Numbered from the stretch's first letter, positions 25,515 through 35,660 are shown. The stretch: DNA of 44,125 nt from an uncultured bacterium (GCA_903838985.1 CAIMAO010000006.1:1-44125), one strand, 5' to 3'. Notes: generated by a model from the sequence alone, not told the origin. Numbers and translations: made by a program.

Positions 25515-26810
25515 TTATTTCTTCTTTTTCCATTCTTCATCCTGGCGGACGAGAAGATTAGATTTATTTTTTTTATCTTCCAAAATAGCTTCTACTGCAT
25601 GTTCCATTCTTACACCCTGTGAACCTTTGATAAGTATAAAATCATTTTTCTGTACATAATCTTTAAGGAACTCCCCTGCCTCACGTGAATTTGAAAATTC
25701 AAAAATATTATCTGGAGACATTCCTGCTTCGAGAGCACCTTCTTTTATGCTTTTAGCTCTAGGTCCGACGACAAAAAGTATATCTAAATATTCTTTAGCA
25801 ATTTTACCAATATTTTTATGAGCTTCTTCAGTATGACGTCCAAGCTCCAACATATCACCCAACACAGCAATCTTCCTGCCGACGAGTTTCACTTCTCCTA
25901 GTGTCTTTAGGGCTGATTCACAGGCATATGGAGAAGAATTATAAGTATCATCTATTATAAAAGAATCATTTATACCTTTCAAAAGTCGCATACGTCCAGG
26001 AGGAACACTATAATTTTTTAATTTATTAATCGCATCAAGCAAATTAAATTTTAAACCAGAACAAAGGGCGAGGGCTATGAGTGAAGCATAAATATGATTC
26101 CTGCCAAAAACTCCTTCGATAACGACAGGCATACTATTTCCTCCTTCATCTATCCTAAAAATCAAACCTTCAGGCACTCCTTCATTTGTATAAAAAATAC
26201 TATCCGCAGAAGCACGGATATCAGAATCTTCTTTAAAACCAAAAGTGACAACACGATTTTTGGTTTTTGTTTTCATTCCCAAAACAACATCGTCATCATT
26301 ATTCAAAATCAAAAGACCATCTTTTTTTAAAGTTTTTATCAAACTAGCTTTTTCTTCTACAAGATGTTTGTGTGAATCAAAAAATTCTATATGAGGTGGA
26401 GTGCTCCCTATAGCTGTAATAATGACGACGTCACTCTTCAACCAAGATGCAGTACGACGCATGTCACCAGGCTTCCCCACTCCAACTTCAAGCACAAGCC
26501 ATTTTGGATATTTGTGAGGCCAAATAAAAAGCCATAAACCTTTTAAAATATTCAAAATCCATATAGATATACTACTCCAACCATTTGGACAACCTAAGAT
26601 AGTCAAAGGTAAGCCTATCTCACTATTGTAACTTTTTTCACTTTTACGAACATAAGAAACACCAGAAATAACAGCAAAAACTGCGTCTTTCGTAGAAGTC
26701 TTGCCGACAGAGCCTGTAATAGCTACGACTTTGGGTTTATATTTCCAAAGCACAAGCTTAGACTCTATTCGTAAAATATATGTAACTATTTTTTTAAAAA
26801 TATTTTTCAT
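25515..26810 (-). CDS. murF: UDP-N-acetylmuramoyl-tripeptide--D-alanyl-D-alanine ligase family protein
   Basis: VVAITGSVGKTSTKDAVFAVIS, LNNDDDVVLGMK, FIIDDTYNSSPYACESALKTL, KIAVLGDMLELG. Confidence 0.88.
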   Translation of the reverse strand: MKNIFKKIVTYILRIESKLVLWKYKPKVVAITGSVGKTSTKDAVFAVISGVSYVRKSEKSYNSEIGLPLTILGCPNGWSSISIWILNILKGLWLFIWPHKYPKWLVLEVGVGKPGDMRRTASWLKSDVVIITAIGSTPPHIEFFDSHKHLVEEKASLIKTLKKDGLLILNNDDDVVLGMKTKTKNRVVTFGFKEDSDIRASADSIFYTNEGVPEGLIFRIDEGGNSMPVVIEGVFGRNHIYASLIALALCSGLKFNLLDAINKLKNYSVPPGRMRLLKGINDSFIIDDTYNSSPYACESALKTLGEVKLVGRKIAVLGDMLELGRHTEEAHKNIGKIAKEYLDILFVVGPRAKSIKEGALEAGMSPDNIFEFSNSREAGEFLKDYVQKNDFILIKGSQGVRMEHAVEAILEDKKNKSNLLVRQDEEWKKKK

Positions 26811-26822
26811 GATTTATATTCA

Positions 26823-28541
26823 TCAACGATCTGGTGGAACTTCGTAATAATTAATTAAAAATTTTGTAATACTCAAAAATGGATCTGCCCAAGTCTGCAC
26901 AGCATAAGGTACACCTTTTGGATTTATTGCATAAAGGAAAATTATAAACTTTGGATCATAAGCAGGGAAATATCCAAAAAATGAATGTGTATGTCTATCT
27001 TCATAATAGCCTCCTGTCTGATTGTTGGCAACTTGCGCAGTACCAGTTTTTAATGCGACACTATAATGTTCTAAATATGGATTTGCTTTAAAAACTGTCC
27101 CTCCGACATTCACGAGCATTCGAGTAATCTCTGTGGCTGTCGCCTCAGATATCTTTACACGTTTTGTGTCATATTTCATATCTTTTTCTGTGCCATCATT
27201 ATATTTTATTTTTTGCACAATATGTGGCACTACCAAATTCCCACCATTTGATAATGACGCAAGTGCTCTAATCATTTCAATCGGCGTCAAAGCTATGCCT
27301 TGACCGAAAGCAGCGTTAGCATATTCAAGTTGACGAGGACTATTCAAATTTGATACAAGTCCACTTGTCTCATTTGGTAAATCAATACCAGTTTTTTCTT
27401 TAATGCCATATGAAAGAAGATAATCACGAAGTTTGTCTTTACCCAAATGTTGTTCTACAAAAACCATACCTGTATTCAAAGATTGATTTAAAACATCTTG
27501 CATCGTAGTGCCAGGACCACGACCTTTTTTATCAAAGTTGTATATTGTCTTTTTTTCAACTACTACAAAACCTTTATCGTCATATTTTGTATCTGCTTTC
27601 ACGACACCTTGATCAAGAGCTGCAGCCATTACTAAAGGCTTCACGACAGATCCGAATTCGAGCACACCTTCTACAAGAGGATTAGAAAAAGAAGATGTAG
27701 TTTTAATTTTAGAAAAATTATTTAAATCAAAATCAGGCTTACTTGAAAGTGCATAGATAGATCCATCAGTAGGATTCATAATAATGCCACCAACAGAATC
27801 AATCTGCTCTTTTTCTTTTACATCAGCTAATGTCTTTTCCAAAAAATTCTGCACAGAAGGTTCAATGGTCGTGACGACATCACCTTCTTTTTTTGTATCA
27901 CTAAAAACGGTTTTATTTATATTAGAAAAAACTTCAGCAAAAAAATTTATATAAGGATTGTCTTTGTCTCTCGAAAGCTCACCATTGTATTGTCTCTCAA
28001 GACCATATCTACCGCCAAGCTCATCACCTTTATACGCCACAAAACCTAAGGATTGTGCAGCTGTGTTTGCCCCAGGATAAAATCTCCATTTTTCTTTATA
28101 TATAGACAAACCAGGAATTTTTAATAAAGTCACAGCATCAGCTTGTTCTTTAGTCAGATGATTGGCTACTTCTTCATAAATATCATTTTCTTTAGTAGCT
28201 TTAGTGATAAAATCATCATGGTCAATAGTCACTATTTTTGATAATTCTTGATAAACATTTTCTTTATCAATAATCTTTTGAGGATTAATAGCAATTTTAA
28301 ATCCAGTCGTTTGCATTGCAGCAGAAACAAGTTGATCATCTTTGCTTTTAAAATAAATAGTTCCGCGTTCAAATATATTTGATGAGGGAGTAGAATATTG
28401 CCTATCTGCTCTATCAGAATACGAACCATTGTGCACAATTTGCACTAAAAAGAGCTTACCTATTAAGATAAGCGCAAAAAGAGAAACACAAATAAATATA
28501 ATTCTAACTCTGATGGGAAAACTATATTTCATTTTTAGCAA
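26823..28541 (-). CDS. Penicillin-binding protein 2/FtsI-type transpeptidase
   Basis: FERGTIYFKSKD, GGIIMNPTDGSIYALSSKPDFDLNNF, EFGSVVKPLVMAAALDQG, NQSLNTGMVFV, ALKTGTAQVAN. Confidence 0.92.
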   Translation of the reverse strand: MLKMKYSFPIRVRIIFICVSLFALILIGKLFLVQIVHNGSYSDRADRQYSTPSSNIFERGTIYFKSKDDQLVSAAMQTTGFKIAINPQKIIDKENVYQELSKIVTIDHDDFITKATKENDIYEEVANHLTKEQADAVTLLKIPGLSIYKEKWRFYPGANTAAQSLGFVAYKGDELGGRYGLERQYNGELSRDKDNPYINFFAEVFSNINKTVFSDTKKEGDVVTTIEPSVQNFLEKTLADVKEKEQIDSVGGIIMNPTDGSIYALSSKPDFDLNNFSKIKTTSSFSNPLVEGVLEFGSVVKPLVMAAALDQGVVKADTKYDDKGFVVVEKKTIYNFDKKGRGPGTTMQDVLNQSLNTGMVFVEQHLGKDKLRDYLLSYGIKEKTGIDLPNETSGLVSNLNSPRQLEYANAAFGQGIALTPIEMIRALASLSNGGNLVVPHIVQKIKYNDGTEKDMKYDTKRVKISEATATEITRMLVNVGGTVFKANPYLEHYSVALKTGTAQVANNQTGGYYEDRHTHSFFGYFPAYDPKFIIFLYAINPKGVPYAVQTWADPFLSITKFLINYYEVPPDR

Positions 28542-28875
28542 TAATTACACTGCCAAGAGATTTACGAGTTGCAAATTTTGTTTTTGTTTCTTTGAAACCA
28601 AGGGAATAAGCAAGATTGAGATCAACTTTTTGAGAAACAGAAAGATATTGTAATTCTAGGCTACCTACTTCATTGGAAAGAGTAAGTGCACGTGTTTCGA
28701 GGGCTTTACGTTCTACAATATTGAAAATCATATTACCTAAAAGTAAAACATAAATAAGAGCCAAAAGACCTAAAGTAGAAAGCATCATATTTAAAATTCT
28801 TTTCTGTAAATTACCATTATCAATGATATTTACATTGTTCGTATAGGTCTTTAATTTTAATGTTGCTTGTTTCAT
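28522..28875 (-). CDS. FtsL-like cell division protein
   Basis: Position between rsmH and the PBP; single TM plus coiled-coil-like segment; overlaps PBP start. Confidence 0.6.
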   Translation of the reverse strand: MKQATLKLKTYTNNVNIIDNGNLQKRILNMMLSTLGLLALIYVLLLGNMIFNIVERKALETRALTLSNEVGSLELQYLSVSQKVDLNLAYSLGFKETKTKFATRKSLGSVIIAKNEI

Positions 28876-28876
28876 T

Positions 28877-29764
28877 TTAAATAATTTTTTCTAAAACTCT
28901 TAACTTACTACTTCTTGATCTTGGATTTTTTCTTATTTCTTCATCTGTCGGTATTATTGGTTTTTTATTTATTAATTTTGCCTTGCCTTCTTTTAATTTT
29001 TCTTTATAAAATATTTTAACGACTCTATCTTCTAAACTGTGAAATGAAATAACCGACATTCTGCCTCCTTCTTTTAAAATATCAAATCCTTTTTCTAAGC
29101 CTGTTTGCAATGTGCCCAATTCATCATTCACTGCTATTCGTAAAGCTTGGAAAGTCTTAGTGGCAAAATGTAATCTTTGTTTTCTGTATACATTTGGCAC
29201 ACTACTTTCAATAATCTTTACAAGATCCCAAGTAGAGGCAATTTTCTCCTTTTTTCTTGCTTCTACTATCCCCTTTGCTATTCTTCTAGAAAATCTTTCT
29301 TCACCATAGCCATAAATAATATTTGCCAAATTTTCTTCACCCCAACTATTTACAATGTCTATGGCCGTCAGATCTTCCAGAGAAGGATTTTCTTTCATAG
29401 TCATGAGCAAAGGCTCATTTTTCATGAAAGAAAATCCTCGTCCAGAATTTTCTAATTGATCAGAACTCAAACCTAAATCAAAAATAACTGCATCAACTTT
29501 TTTAACATCTAGACTGTCTATGTCTCTGAAATTCGCATTAATAAAAGAAATTCTTTTTTCTAATCCTTTGAATTTACTTTTTGCTTTTTCCCAAGCACTT
29601 TCGTCTTGATCAAGTGCGATTATTTTCACACTTTTATATTTATCTAATATTTCTTTACTATGCCCTCCTCCACCGAATGTGGCATCAAGCACTATAAAAT
29701 TTTCAGATAAATTTAACCCTTCTATTGTTTCATTTAAAAGAACTGTCGTATGTACACTTTTCAT
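28877..29764 (-). CDS. rsmH: 16S rRNA (cytosine1402-N4)-methyltransferase
   Basis: HTTVLLNETIEGL...VLDATFGGGGHSKEIL...FDLGLSSDQLENSGRGFSF...RIAVNDELGTLQ...ISFHSLEDRVVK. Confidence 0.95.
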   Translation of the reverse strand: MKSVHTTVLLNETIEGLNLSENFIVLDATFGGGGHSKEILDKYKSVKIIALDQDESAWEKAKSKFKGLEKRISFINANFRDIDSLDVKKVDAVIFDLGLSSDQLENSGRGFSFMKNEPLLMTMKENPSLEDLTAIDIVNSWGEENLANIIYGYGEERFSRRIAKGIVEARKKEKIASTWDLVKIIESSVPNVYRKQRLHFATKTFQALRIAVNDELGTLQTGLEKGFDILKEGGRMSVISFHSLEDRVVKIFYKEKLKEGKAKLINKKPIIPTDEEIRKNPRSRSSKLRVLEKII

Positions 29765-29768
29765 ATCT

Positions 29769-30215
29769 TTACAAAGCTCCATCTCTACTCAACTTCTCGG
29801 CCAATGGTTCTGCTTGTTTTTCTGCAACTTCTTTAAATTGTGCCCATACTTTGTCATTCCAAACTTCTACTCTATCTTGCACGCCTATCAAAGCCACTTT
29901 GTTTGTAATCTTAATTTTTTCTTTTAAATAATCTGGCACCAAAATTCTTCCTATGGAATCCACTTCTACATCAGAAGCTTGTCCAAACATATTTCTATTG
30001 AAAGTCCTTTGGTCTGCCGATAAAAAAGATAAATCAGATTCTGAATTGGAAAGTTTTTTAGAAACTTTTTCCCATTCAGCAATTGTGAAAATAAATAAAC
30101 ATTGATCTAAGCCCGGAGTGATGATAACTTTTTTGCCCATTTCTTTACGAAATTTTGCTGGTAAAGAAACTCTATTTTTCTCGTCTATTGTATGTATATA
30201 TTCACCTATGAGCAT
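29769..30215 (-). CDS. mraZ: Division/cell wall cluster transcriptional regulator MraZ
   Basis: MLIGEYIHTIDEKNRVSLPAKFRKEMGKKVIITPGLDQCLFIF...VDSIGRILVPDYLK. Confidence 0.95.
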   Translation of the reverse strand: MLIGEYIHTIDEKNRVSLPAKFRKEMGKKVIITPGLDQCLFIFTIAEWEKVSKKLSNSESDLSFLSADQRTFNRNMFGQASDVEVDSIGRILVPDYLKEKIKITNKVALIGVQDRVEVWNDKVWAQFKEVAEKQAEPLAEKLSRDGAL

Positions 30216-30315
30216 AGTTTTTATCTATTTATTTTTATCCCACCTTTTCCCACTTGATATACATTGTAAACCACTATTCCCCACAACGCAAAATACCACC
30301 TGTGGATAACTCATA

Positions 30316-30346
30316 AAAAAACATTGACCTTTTAGTCAATGTTTTA
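30316..30346 (-). terminator. Rho-independent terminator downstream of lysS
   Basis: AACATTGACcttttaGTCAATGTT with a T-run on the minus strand. Confidence 0.75.
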
Positions 30347-30363
30347 TGTAATAAAACTTTATT

Positions 30364-31860
30364 TTATTCTATATTTCTAGGTTTCATTAATGGGAAAAGT
30401 TGAGCTTCGCGAACTGGTTTATCAACCAAGAAACTAAAGAGTCTTTCAGACAAACCAAAACCAAAAGCAGGAGGCATTGCATATTCGAGAGCTTCAACAA
30501 ATTCCATATCTGCCATTTGTGCTTCTTCATCCCCTGCATCACGAAGTTTTTGTTGTTCAATAAATCTTGCACGTTGGTCTATAGGATCATTCAATTCACT
30601 AAAACCTTTACCCATCTCACTACCAGCGATGATGACTTGAAATCTTTCCACAACTGCAGGATTTTTCAAATTACGTTTAGCAAGAGGTTCCATAGACACA
30701 GGCACTCCAATAAGAAAACCTGGACCTTTTATTTCTTTTCTAATTGTTTTCCAAAGATTATCTACAACTCTTGCTATGTTCAATTCATTTTTCTCATATT
30801 CCACACTTGCCTTCTCACACACTTCTATCAAATCTTGCTCAGTCACTTTTTTACCTGTTTTAGAATAAATTTCTGTAGTTGGATTTATACCAAATTTTTC
30901 TTCAATCATTTTACTGAAATCATACACTTCCCATTCACCACCTAAATCAACTTCAAAACCTTTTATTGAAAACTTGGTAGTTCCAAAAACTTTTTCTGCA
31001 ATCAATCTGTATAATTCTTTTGTCATTTTCATTCCTTCTTCATAGTTGGAATAAGCCATATAATATTCGAGCTGAGTATAATCTTGCAAATGTTCATTTG
31101 AGATACCTTCATTTCTAAAAATACGTCCTATTTCGAAAGTCCTTGGGAAACCAGCAACTAAAAGTTTCTTCTGCCACAATTCTCCTGCAGAAATTCTTAA
31201 ATAAACATTTATGTCGAGTGCATTATGATGAGTAATAAATGGACGAGCTTCAGCCCCTCCTGTAGTGTTCTCAATAACGGGTGTCTCAACTTCAAGAAAA
31301 TCTTTTGAAATCAAATATTCACGGATAGTATTCCAAAATTTTGCTTTTTTAATAAAAAGATCTTTTACTTCAGAGTCCATCAAAATATCTAAATATCTTT
31401 TTCTAAATCTTTCTTCAACATCTTGCAAACCATGCCATTTCTCAGGTAATGGAAGCAAACTTTTTGAAAGCATTCTCCAATCTTTTACTTCTGAAGTTTT
31501 CTCTCCCCTATTTGTCTTAAAAAATTTACCTTCTACTTCTATAAAATCTCCAATATCTACAACTTCATTAAAAAAATTAAATTTTTCTTCTTCTAAAATA
31601 TCTTTTTTAAATAATGCTTGAAATTGTGCTGTGCCATCATTTAAAGTGACAAAGATAATTGCTCCTTGTCCACGGATAGACATTATTCTTCCAGAAATCC
31701 ACTTAGATTCACCTTTTTTTTCTAAATCTTCAAAACTATCTATTGCATCTTTTAAAGAAAGCTCCCTTTTTGATAAAGCTGGATACGGGTCAACACCTCT
31801 TTCTTTTAAGAGTTCAATTTTTTTTATTCTAGTGTCCCGAATTTCGTCAATTGAAGACAT
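30364..31860 (-). CDS. lysS: Lysyl-tRNA synthetase, class II
   Basis: GRIMSIRGQGAIIFVTLNDGTAQFQ, RFRKRYLDILMD, FRNEGISNEHLQDYTQLEYYMAY, PPAFGFGLSERLFSFL. Confidence 0.95.
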   Translation of the reverse strand: MSSIDEIRDTRIKKIELLKERGVDPYPALSKRELSLKDAIDSFEDLEKKGESKWISGRIMSIRGQGAIIFVTLNDGTAQFQALFKKDILEEEKFNFFNEVVDIGDFIEVEGKFFKTNRGEKTSEVKDWRMLSKSLLPLPEKWHGLQDVEERFRKRYLDILMDSEVKDLFIKKAKFWNTIREYLISKDFLEVETPVIENTTGGAEARPFITHHNALDINVYLRISAGELWQKKLLVAGFPRTFEIGRIFRNEGISNEHLQDYTQLEYYMAYSNYEEGMKMTKELYRLIAEKVFGTTKFSIKGFEVDLGGEWEVYDFSKMIEEKFGINPTTEIYSKTGKKVTEQDLIEVCEKASVEYEKNELNIARVVDNLWKTIRKEIKGPGFLIGVPVSMEPLAKRNLKNPAVVERFQVIIAGSEMGKGFSELNDPIDQRARFIEQQKLRDAGDEEAQMADMEFVEALEYAMPPAFGFGLSERLFSFLVDKPVREAQLFPLMKPRNIE

Positions 31861-31886
31861 TTTTTAATTATCCGCGTAAGCGGAAT

Positions 31887-32354
31887 TTAGGATACATTTA
31901 CGATTTTATAATTTACTTTTCCATTTGGAGTTTCAAAAGAAATTTTATCACCTTTTTTCATTCCAAAAAGTGCTTTACCAAATGGAGATCTGTTAGAAAT
32001 CTTACCTTGTGACATATCAGCTTCTTCAGAACCAACAATCTGATAAGTTTTTTCTTCTTTTTCTCCGTCTTTTAAAACTACAACCTTAGAACCAATTTCT
32101 ATTATATCACCTCCGCCACCAGAAACCACCTGTGCAGATTGTAAAATCTCTTCTATCTTAGCGATACGCTCTTCGAGCTTACCTTGATCTTCACGTGTTT
32201 GATGATATTCTGCATTTTCAGATAAATCTCCTAAAGATTTCGCATACGCTAAATTTTCTAAGATTTCTTTTCTTTTTGGTCCTTTTAATTCTTTAAGCTC
32301 TTTTTCTAAAGCTTCCTTCTTTTCTTGTGTTATGTAATCTCCTGCTTGTTTCAT
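31887..32354 (-). CDS. greA: Transcription elongation factor GreA
   Basis: YITQEKKEALEKELKELKGPKRKEILENLAYAKSLGDLSENAEYHQTREDQGKLEERIAKIEEIL...SPFGKALFGMKKGDKISFETPNG. Confidence 0.95.
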   Translation of the reverse strand: MKQAGDYITQEKKEALEKELKELKGPKRKEILENLAYAKSLGDLSENAEYHQTREDQGKLEERIAKIEEILQSAQVVSGGGGDIIEIGSKVVVLKDGEKEEKTYQIVGSEEADMSQGKISNRSPFGKALFGMKKGDKISFETPNGKVNYKIVNVS

Positions 32355-32384
32355 AATCTACTATACTAACTTTTTTTCACAAAA

Positions 32385-32509
32385 AAGTCCAGCCTAAAAA
32401 CAGAAAATAACACTTTCTTCAGCATACGCAATATTAATTTCGTCAACCACTGACAGGTTCGAGTGCGGGTCGTGAAAAAGTATTATTTTCTGTTTTTTAG
32501 TTTAGACTT
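32385..32509. repeat. Foldback element G (arms 32385-32416 / 32477-32509) in the greA/rpsU divergent region
   Basis: AAGTCCAGCCTAAAAACAGAAAATAACACTTT ... AAAGTATTATTTTCTGTTTTTTAGTTTAGACTT. Confidence 0.8.
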
Positions 32510-32543
32510 GCCTCTACATTATATATATGATAATCTACTACAT

Positions 32544-32771
32544 ATGGCAAAAACAGTAATTGAGGTAAATAAAAATGGAAATGAGAACAACGCAAGCATA
32601 TTGCGCCGTTTTTCTCGTAAAGTTCAAGAATCAAACATAATTCAAAAAGTTAAAGGTTCTCGATATAATAAAAGAAAAGAATCAAAAATTAAAGTTAAAA
32701 AAGGCACTCTAAAACGCTTGGAAAGAAGACAAGAAATAGAAAAGCTCCGCAAGCTTGGTAAAATAAAATAA
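32544..32771 (+). CDS. rpsU: 30S ribosomal protein S21
   Basis: MAKTVIEVNKNGNENNASILRRFSRKVQESNIIQKVKGSRYNKRKESKIKVKKGTLKRLERRQEIEKL; true start at internal Met. Confidence 0.8.
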   Translation: MAKTVIEVNKNGNENNASILRRFSRKVQESNIIQKVKGSRYNKRKESKIKVKKGTLKRLERRQEIEKLRKLGKIK

Positions 32772-32799
32772 TCCTTCGACTTTGCTCAGGATAAAAATT

Positions 32800-33252
32800 A
32801 TGGAAGATAAATTCTCTATCATAAACAAAACAAGGAACAAAATACCTTCCTTGCCTTTTAGCACTATCAAAAATGATATTTTAGGTAAAAACTATTCCCT
32901 ATCTTTAGCATATATCTCAAAAGAAGAAATGCGAAAAATAAATAAAACTTATAGAAATAAAAATAAAGCTACAAATGTTTTATCTTTCTTACTATCAAAA
33001 AATTCTGGAGAAATTTTAATCTGCCCAGTTGTAGTGAAAACCGAAACTAAAAAATTTGATAGAAATTTCGCCCAATTATTGGGATTTTTAGTTATCCACG
33101 GAATGCTGCATTTGAAAGGAATGGAACATAGTAGTAGAATGGAGATAGCAGAGAAAAAATATGATCAGAAATATTTCTATAGGAATAGACATGGGGTCCA
33201 CGATGACGAGAGTCGTAGTGGGAGAATTTCTAAAAGGAGAAAAAAATCCTAA
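32800..33252 (+). CDS. ybeY: Endoribonuclease YbeY
   Basis: EMRKINKTYRNKNKATNVLSFLLSKNSGEILICP...LGFLVIHGMLHLKGMEHS. Confidence 0.85.
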   Translation: MEDKFSIINKTRNKIPSLPFSTIKNDILGKNYSLSLAYISKEEMRKINKTYRNKNKATNVLSFLLSKNSGEILICPVVVKTETKKFDRNFAQLLGFLVIHGMLHLKGMEHSSRMEIAEKKYDQKYFYRNRHGVHDDESRSGRISKRRKKS

Positions 33253-34324
33253 GATTATTGGTATTGGAGAAAGTGAAACAAAAGGAATGCGACACGGATA
33301 TGTCGTAAATATTCCTGAAGCAGTGTCTTCACTCAAAAAAGCAATATCCATGGCAGAGAAAACTTCTGAAATAAAAGTCAGGCGTGCTTTCATTTCTGTC
33401 GGCGGTGTGACGTTGCGTGGAGACACAGCTAGTGGTGTAGGTATTATTTCCAAAGCAGATGGAGAAGTGACAAATCTAGATATAAATAAAGCATTACAAG
33501 ATTGTGAAGAAAATTTAAATTTAAATAATAAAAAAATAATTAAAACATATCCTATCTCATTCAAGCTTGATGGTAAAGAAATACAAGGAAGGCCTGAAGG
33601 AATGAGAGGAACAAAACTCGAAGTCAAAGCTATTTTTGTCACTTGTTCAATTCCACATTTTGAAGACTTAATAGAAGTAGTGGCTTTAGCAGGAGTAGAA
33701 CCCGTAGATATAATAGCTTCCCCGCTTGCAGGTAGTCGCATAGCATTGTCTGAAAAACAAAAAATAGTCGGAGCAGCCTTGGTAAACATAGGCTCTGAGA
33801 CAACTTCCCTTTCTGTATATGAAAATGGTGTATTAATGTCACTTGATAGTTTCCCTTATGGGGGAACAGATATTACGAACGACATAGCTCTTGGATTAAA
33901 AGTTTCACTCGAAGAAGCTGAACGTTTCAAACTTGGAAATTTGGGAGAAGATTATTCAAAGAAAAAATTAGATGAAATTATTGAAGCTCGTCTTTCTGAT
34001 ATTTTTGAATTAATAGAAAACCGTTTGAAAAAAATAAAAAGAAATGAGCTTCTCCCTGCAGGTATCGTTTTTGTCGGAGGAAGTGCAAGTATTCCTCTTC
34101 TCGAAGAATTTTCAAAATCAGCTCTCAAACTTCCTTCAAGAATAGCAACGACAGAAATTTTTGGTAATACAAAAACAAAACTTCGTGATCCTTCTTGGTT
34201 CACAGCACTTGGTTTAATAATATCCGATGAAGGTGATGAATATATTTCAGAAAACTCTGTTCAAGGTTTATTTAAAAATCTAAAAAGTATTCTAAAATCG
34301 AACATCAAACAATTAATGCCTTAA
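33161..34324 (+). CDS. ftsA: Cell division protein FtsA
   Basis: SIGIDMGSTMTRVVVGEF...ALVNIGSETTSLSVYENGVLMSLDSFPYGGTDITNDIALGLKVSLEEAERFKL...GIVFVGGSASIPLLEEF. Confidence 0.93.
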   Translation: MIRNISIGIDMGSTMTRVVVGEFLKGEKNPKIIGIGESETKGMRHGYVVNIPEAVSSLKKAISMAEKTSEIKVRRAFISVGGVTLRGDTASGVGIISKADGEVTNLDINKALQDCEENLNLNNKKIIKTYPISFKLDGKEIQGRPEGMRGTKLEVKAIFVTCSIPHFEDLIEVVALAGVEPVDIIASPLAGSRIALSEKQKIVGAALVNIGSETTSLSVYENGVLMSLDSFPYGGTDITNDIALGLKVSLEEAERFKLGNLGEDYSKKKLDEIIEARLSDIFELIENRLKKIKRNELLPAGIVFVGGSASIPLLEEFSKSALKLPSRIATTEIFGNTKTKLRDPSWFTALGLIISDEGDEYISENSVQGLFKNLKSILKSNIKQLMP

Positions 34325-34452
34325 TTTGGTACAAAATTACCTCAAATATTAGGCACTAGCCAAAATATATTTTTCTGCTATTATAGGTAATGTATTATTA
34401 TATAAATTATTAGAAATAATTCACCCCGCCACGGCGAGGCAAGTTAAAATAT

Positions 34453-35655
34453 ATGCCTAAATTAAACCCTGAAATAGAAAGTTTTGCTCGCATTATGGTC
34501 ATTGGAATAGGAGGATCCGGTAAAAATGCCATAAACCACATGATCAATTCAAAGGTCAAAGGTGTGTCTTTTATTTGTATGAATACTGACACCCAAGACT
34601 TACATCATTCCTTGGCCGAAAAGAAAATACATATCGGCAAAAACCTTACAAAAGGTCTAGGAGCTGGAATGAATCCAGAAGTTGGTAAAAAAGCCGCTGA
34701 AGAAACAAAATCAGAAATCCAAGATGTTATCAAGGGAGCTGATATGGTTTTTATCGCTTGCGGAATGGGTGGAGGAACAGGAACAGGTGCAGCACCTATA
34801 GTTGCTCGCGCTGCAAAAGAACAAGGAATACTCACAGTAGCTGTGACGACTAAACCTTTCTTCTTTGAAGGAAATCACAGAATGAAAATTGCTGAAAAAG
34901 GAATTGAAGAACTTGCAAGAGAAGTAGACGCAATCATTACTATCCCAAATGATAAATTAATTCAATTAGCAGACAAGACTACAAATTTCAAAGATGCTTT
35001 CGCTAGTTGTGATAATGTACTTCGTCAAGCTGTTGAGGGTATATCTGACCTCATCACCACTCCTGGAATCATAAATGTGGACTTCGCTGATATCAGAGCT
35101 ATCATGTCAGATGCTGGAAGTGCCCTTATGGGTATTGGACTTGCCTCAGGTGATGGACGTGCTTCCAAAGCAGCCCTACAAGCTATCAATTCTCCCCTCT
35201 TAGAAGTTTCAATCAATGGTGCTAAAGGTGTGCTCTTCGCAATATCTGGTGGAGATGACATAACTATTCATGAAATACAAGAAGCTGCAAAAATAATTAC
35301 AGAATCAATAGATAAAGATGCAAAAGTCATCTTCGGTACTATACGAGATGAAAAATTAAAAAAAGGTGAATTAAAAGTCACAGTCATCGCAACAAGTTTC
35401 GGGACTGAAGCTCCACGAAAAAATCTTTTTAGTGGTACTAGTGCATTAACAAATCAGACCTTAGTAAAAGATGAAACTCCTGCAAAAATAATCAAAGAAA
35501 TCCATAACACTATTCAAAATCCAAACATAAATAGTAATAATGATTTTTTAAAAAAAATAGAAAAAAAGCCTGAACCAATAGAAGAAATAATAATAGATGA
35601 TGACACTGAAGATTGGAGTGCTGTCCCAGCATTCTTGAGAAGAAAGAAAAATTAA
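34453..35655 (+). CDS. ftsZ: Cell division protein FtsZ
   Basis: VIGIGGSGKNAINHMI, FIACGMGGGTGTGAAPIVA, NVDFADIRAIMSDAGSALMGIG. Confidence 0.98.
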   Translation: MPKLNPEIESFARIMVIGIGGSGKNAINHMINSKVKGVSFICMNTDTQDLHHSLAEKKIHIGKNLTKGLGAGMNPEVGKKAAEETKSEIQDVIKGADMVFIACGMGGGTGTGAAPIVARAAKEQGILTVAVTTKPFFFEGNHRMKIAEKGIEELAREVDAIITIPNDKLIQLADKTTNFKDAFASCDNVLRQAVEGISDLITTPGIINVDFADIRAIMSDAGSALMGIGLASGDGRASKAALQAINSPLLEVSINGAKGVLFAISGGDDITIHEIQEAAKIITESIDKDAKVIFGTIRDEKLKKGELKVTVIATSFGTEAPRKNLFSGTSALTNQTLVKDETPAKIIKEIHNTIQNPNINSNNDFLKKIEKKPEPIEEIIIDDDTEDWSAVPAFLRRKKN

Positions 35656-35660
35656 ATAAA

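Noticed and set aside
30400-30945. 181-aa plus ORF
   Set aside because: Antisense of lysS.
33088-33789. 233-aa minus ORF
   Set aside because: Antisense of ftsA; the plus strand has clear FtsA motifs.
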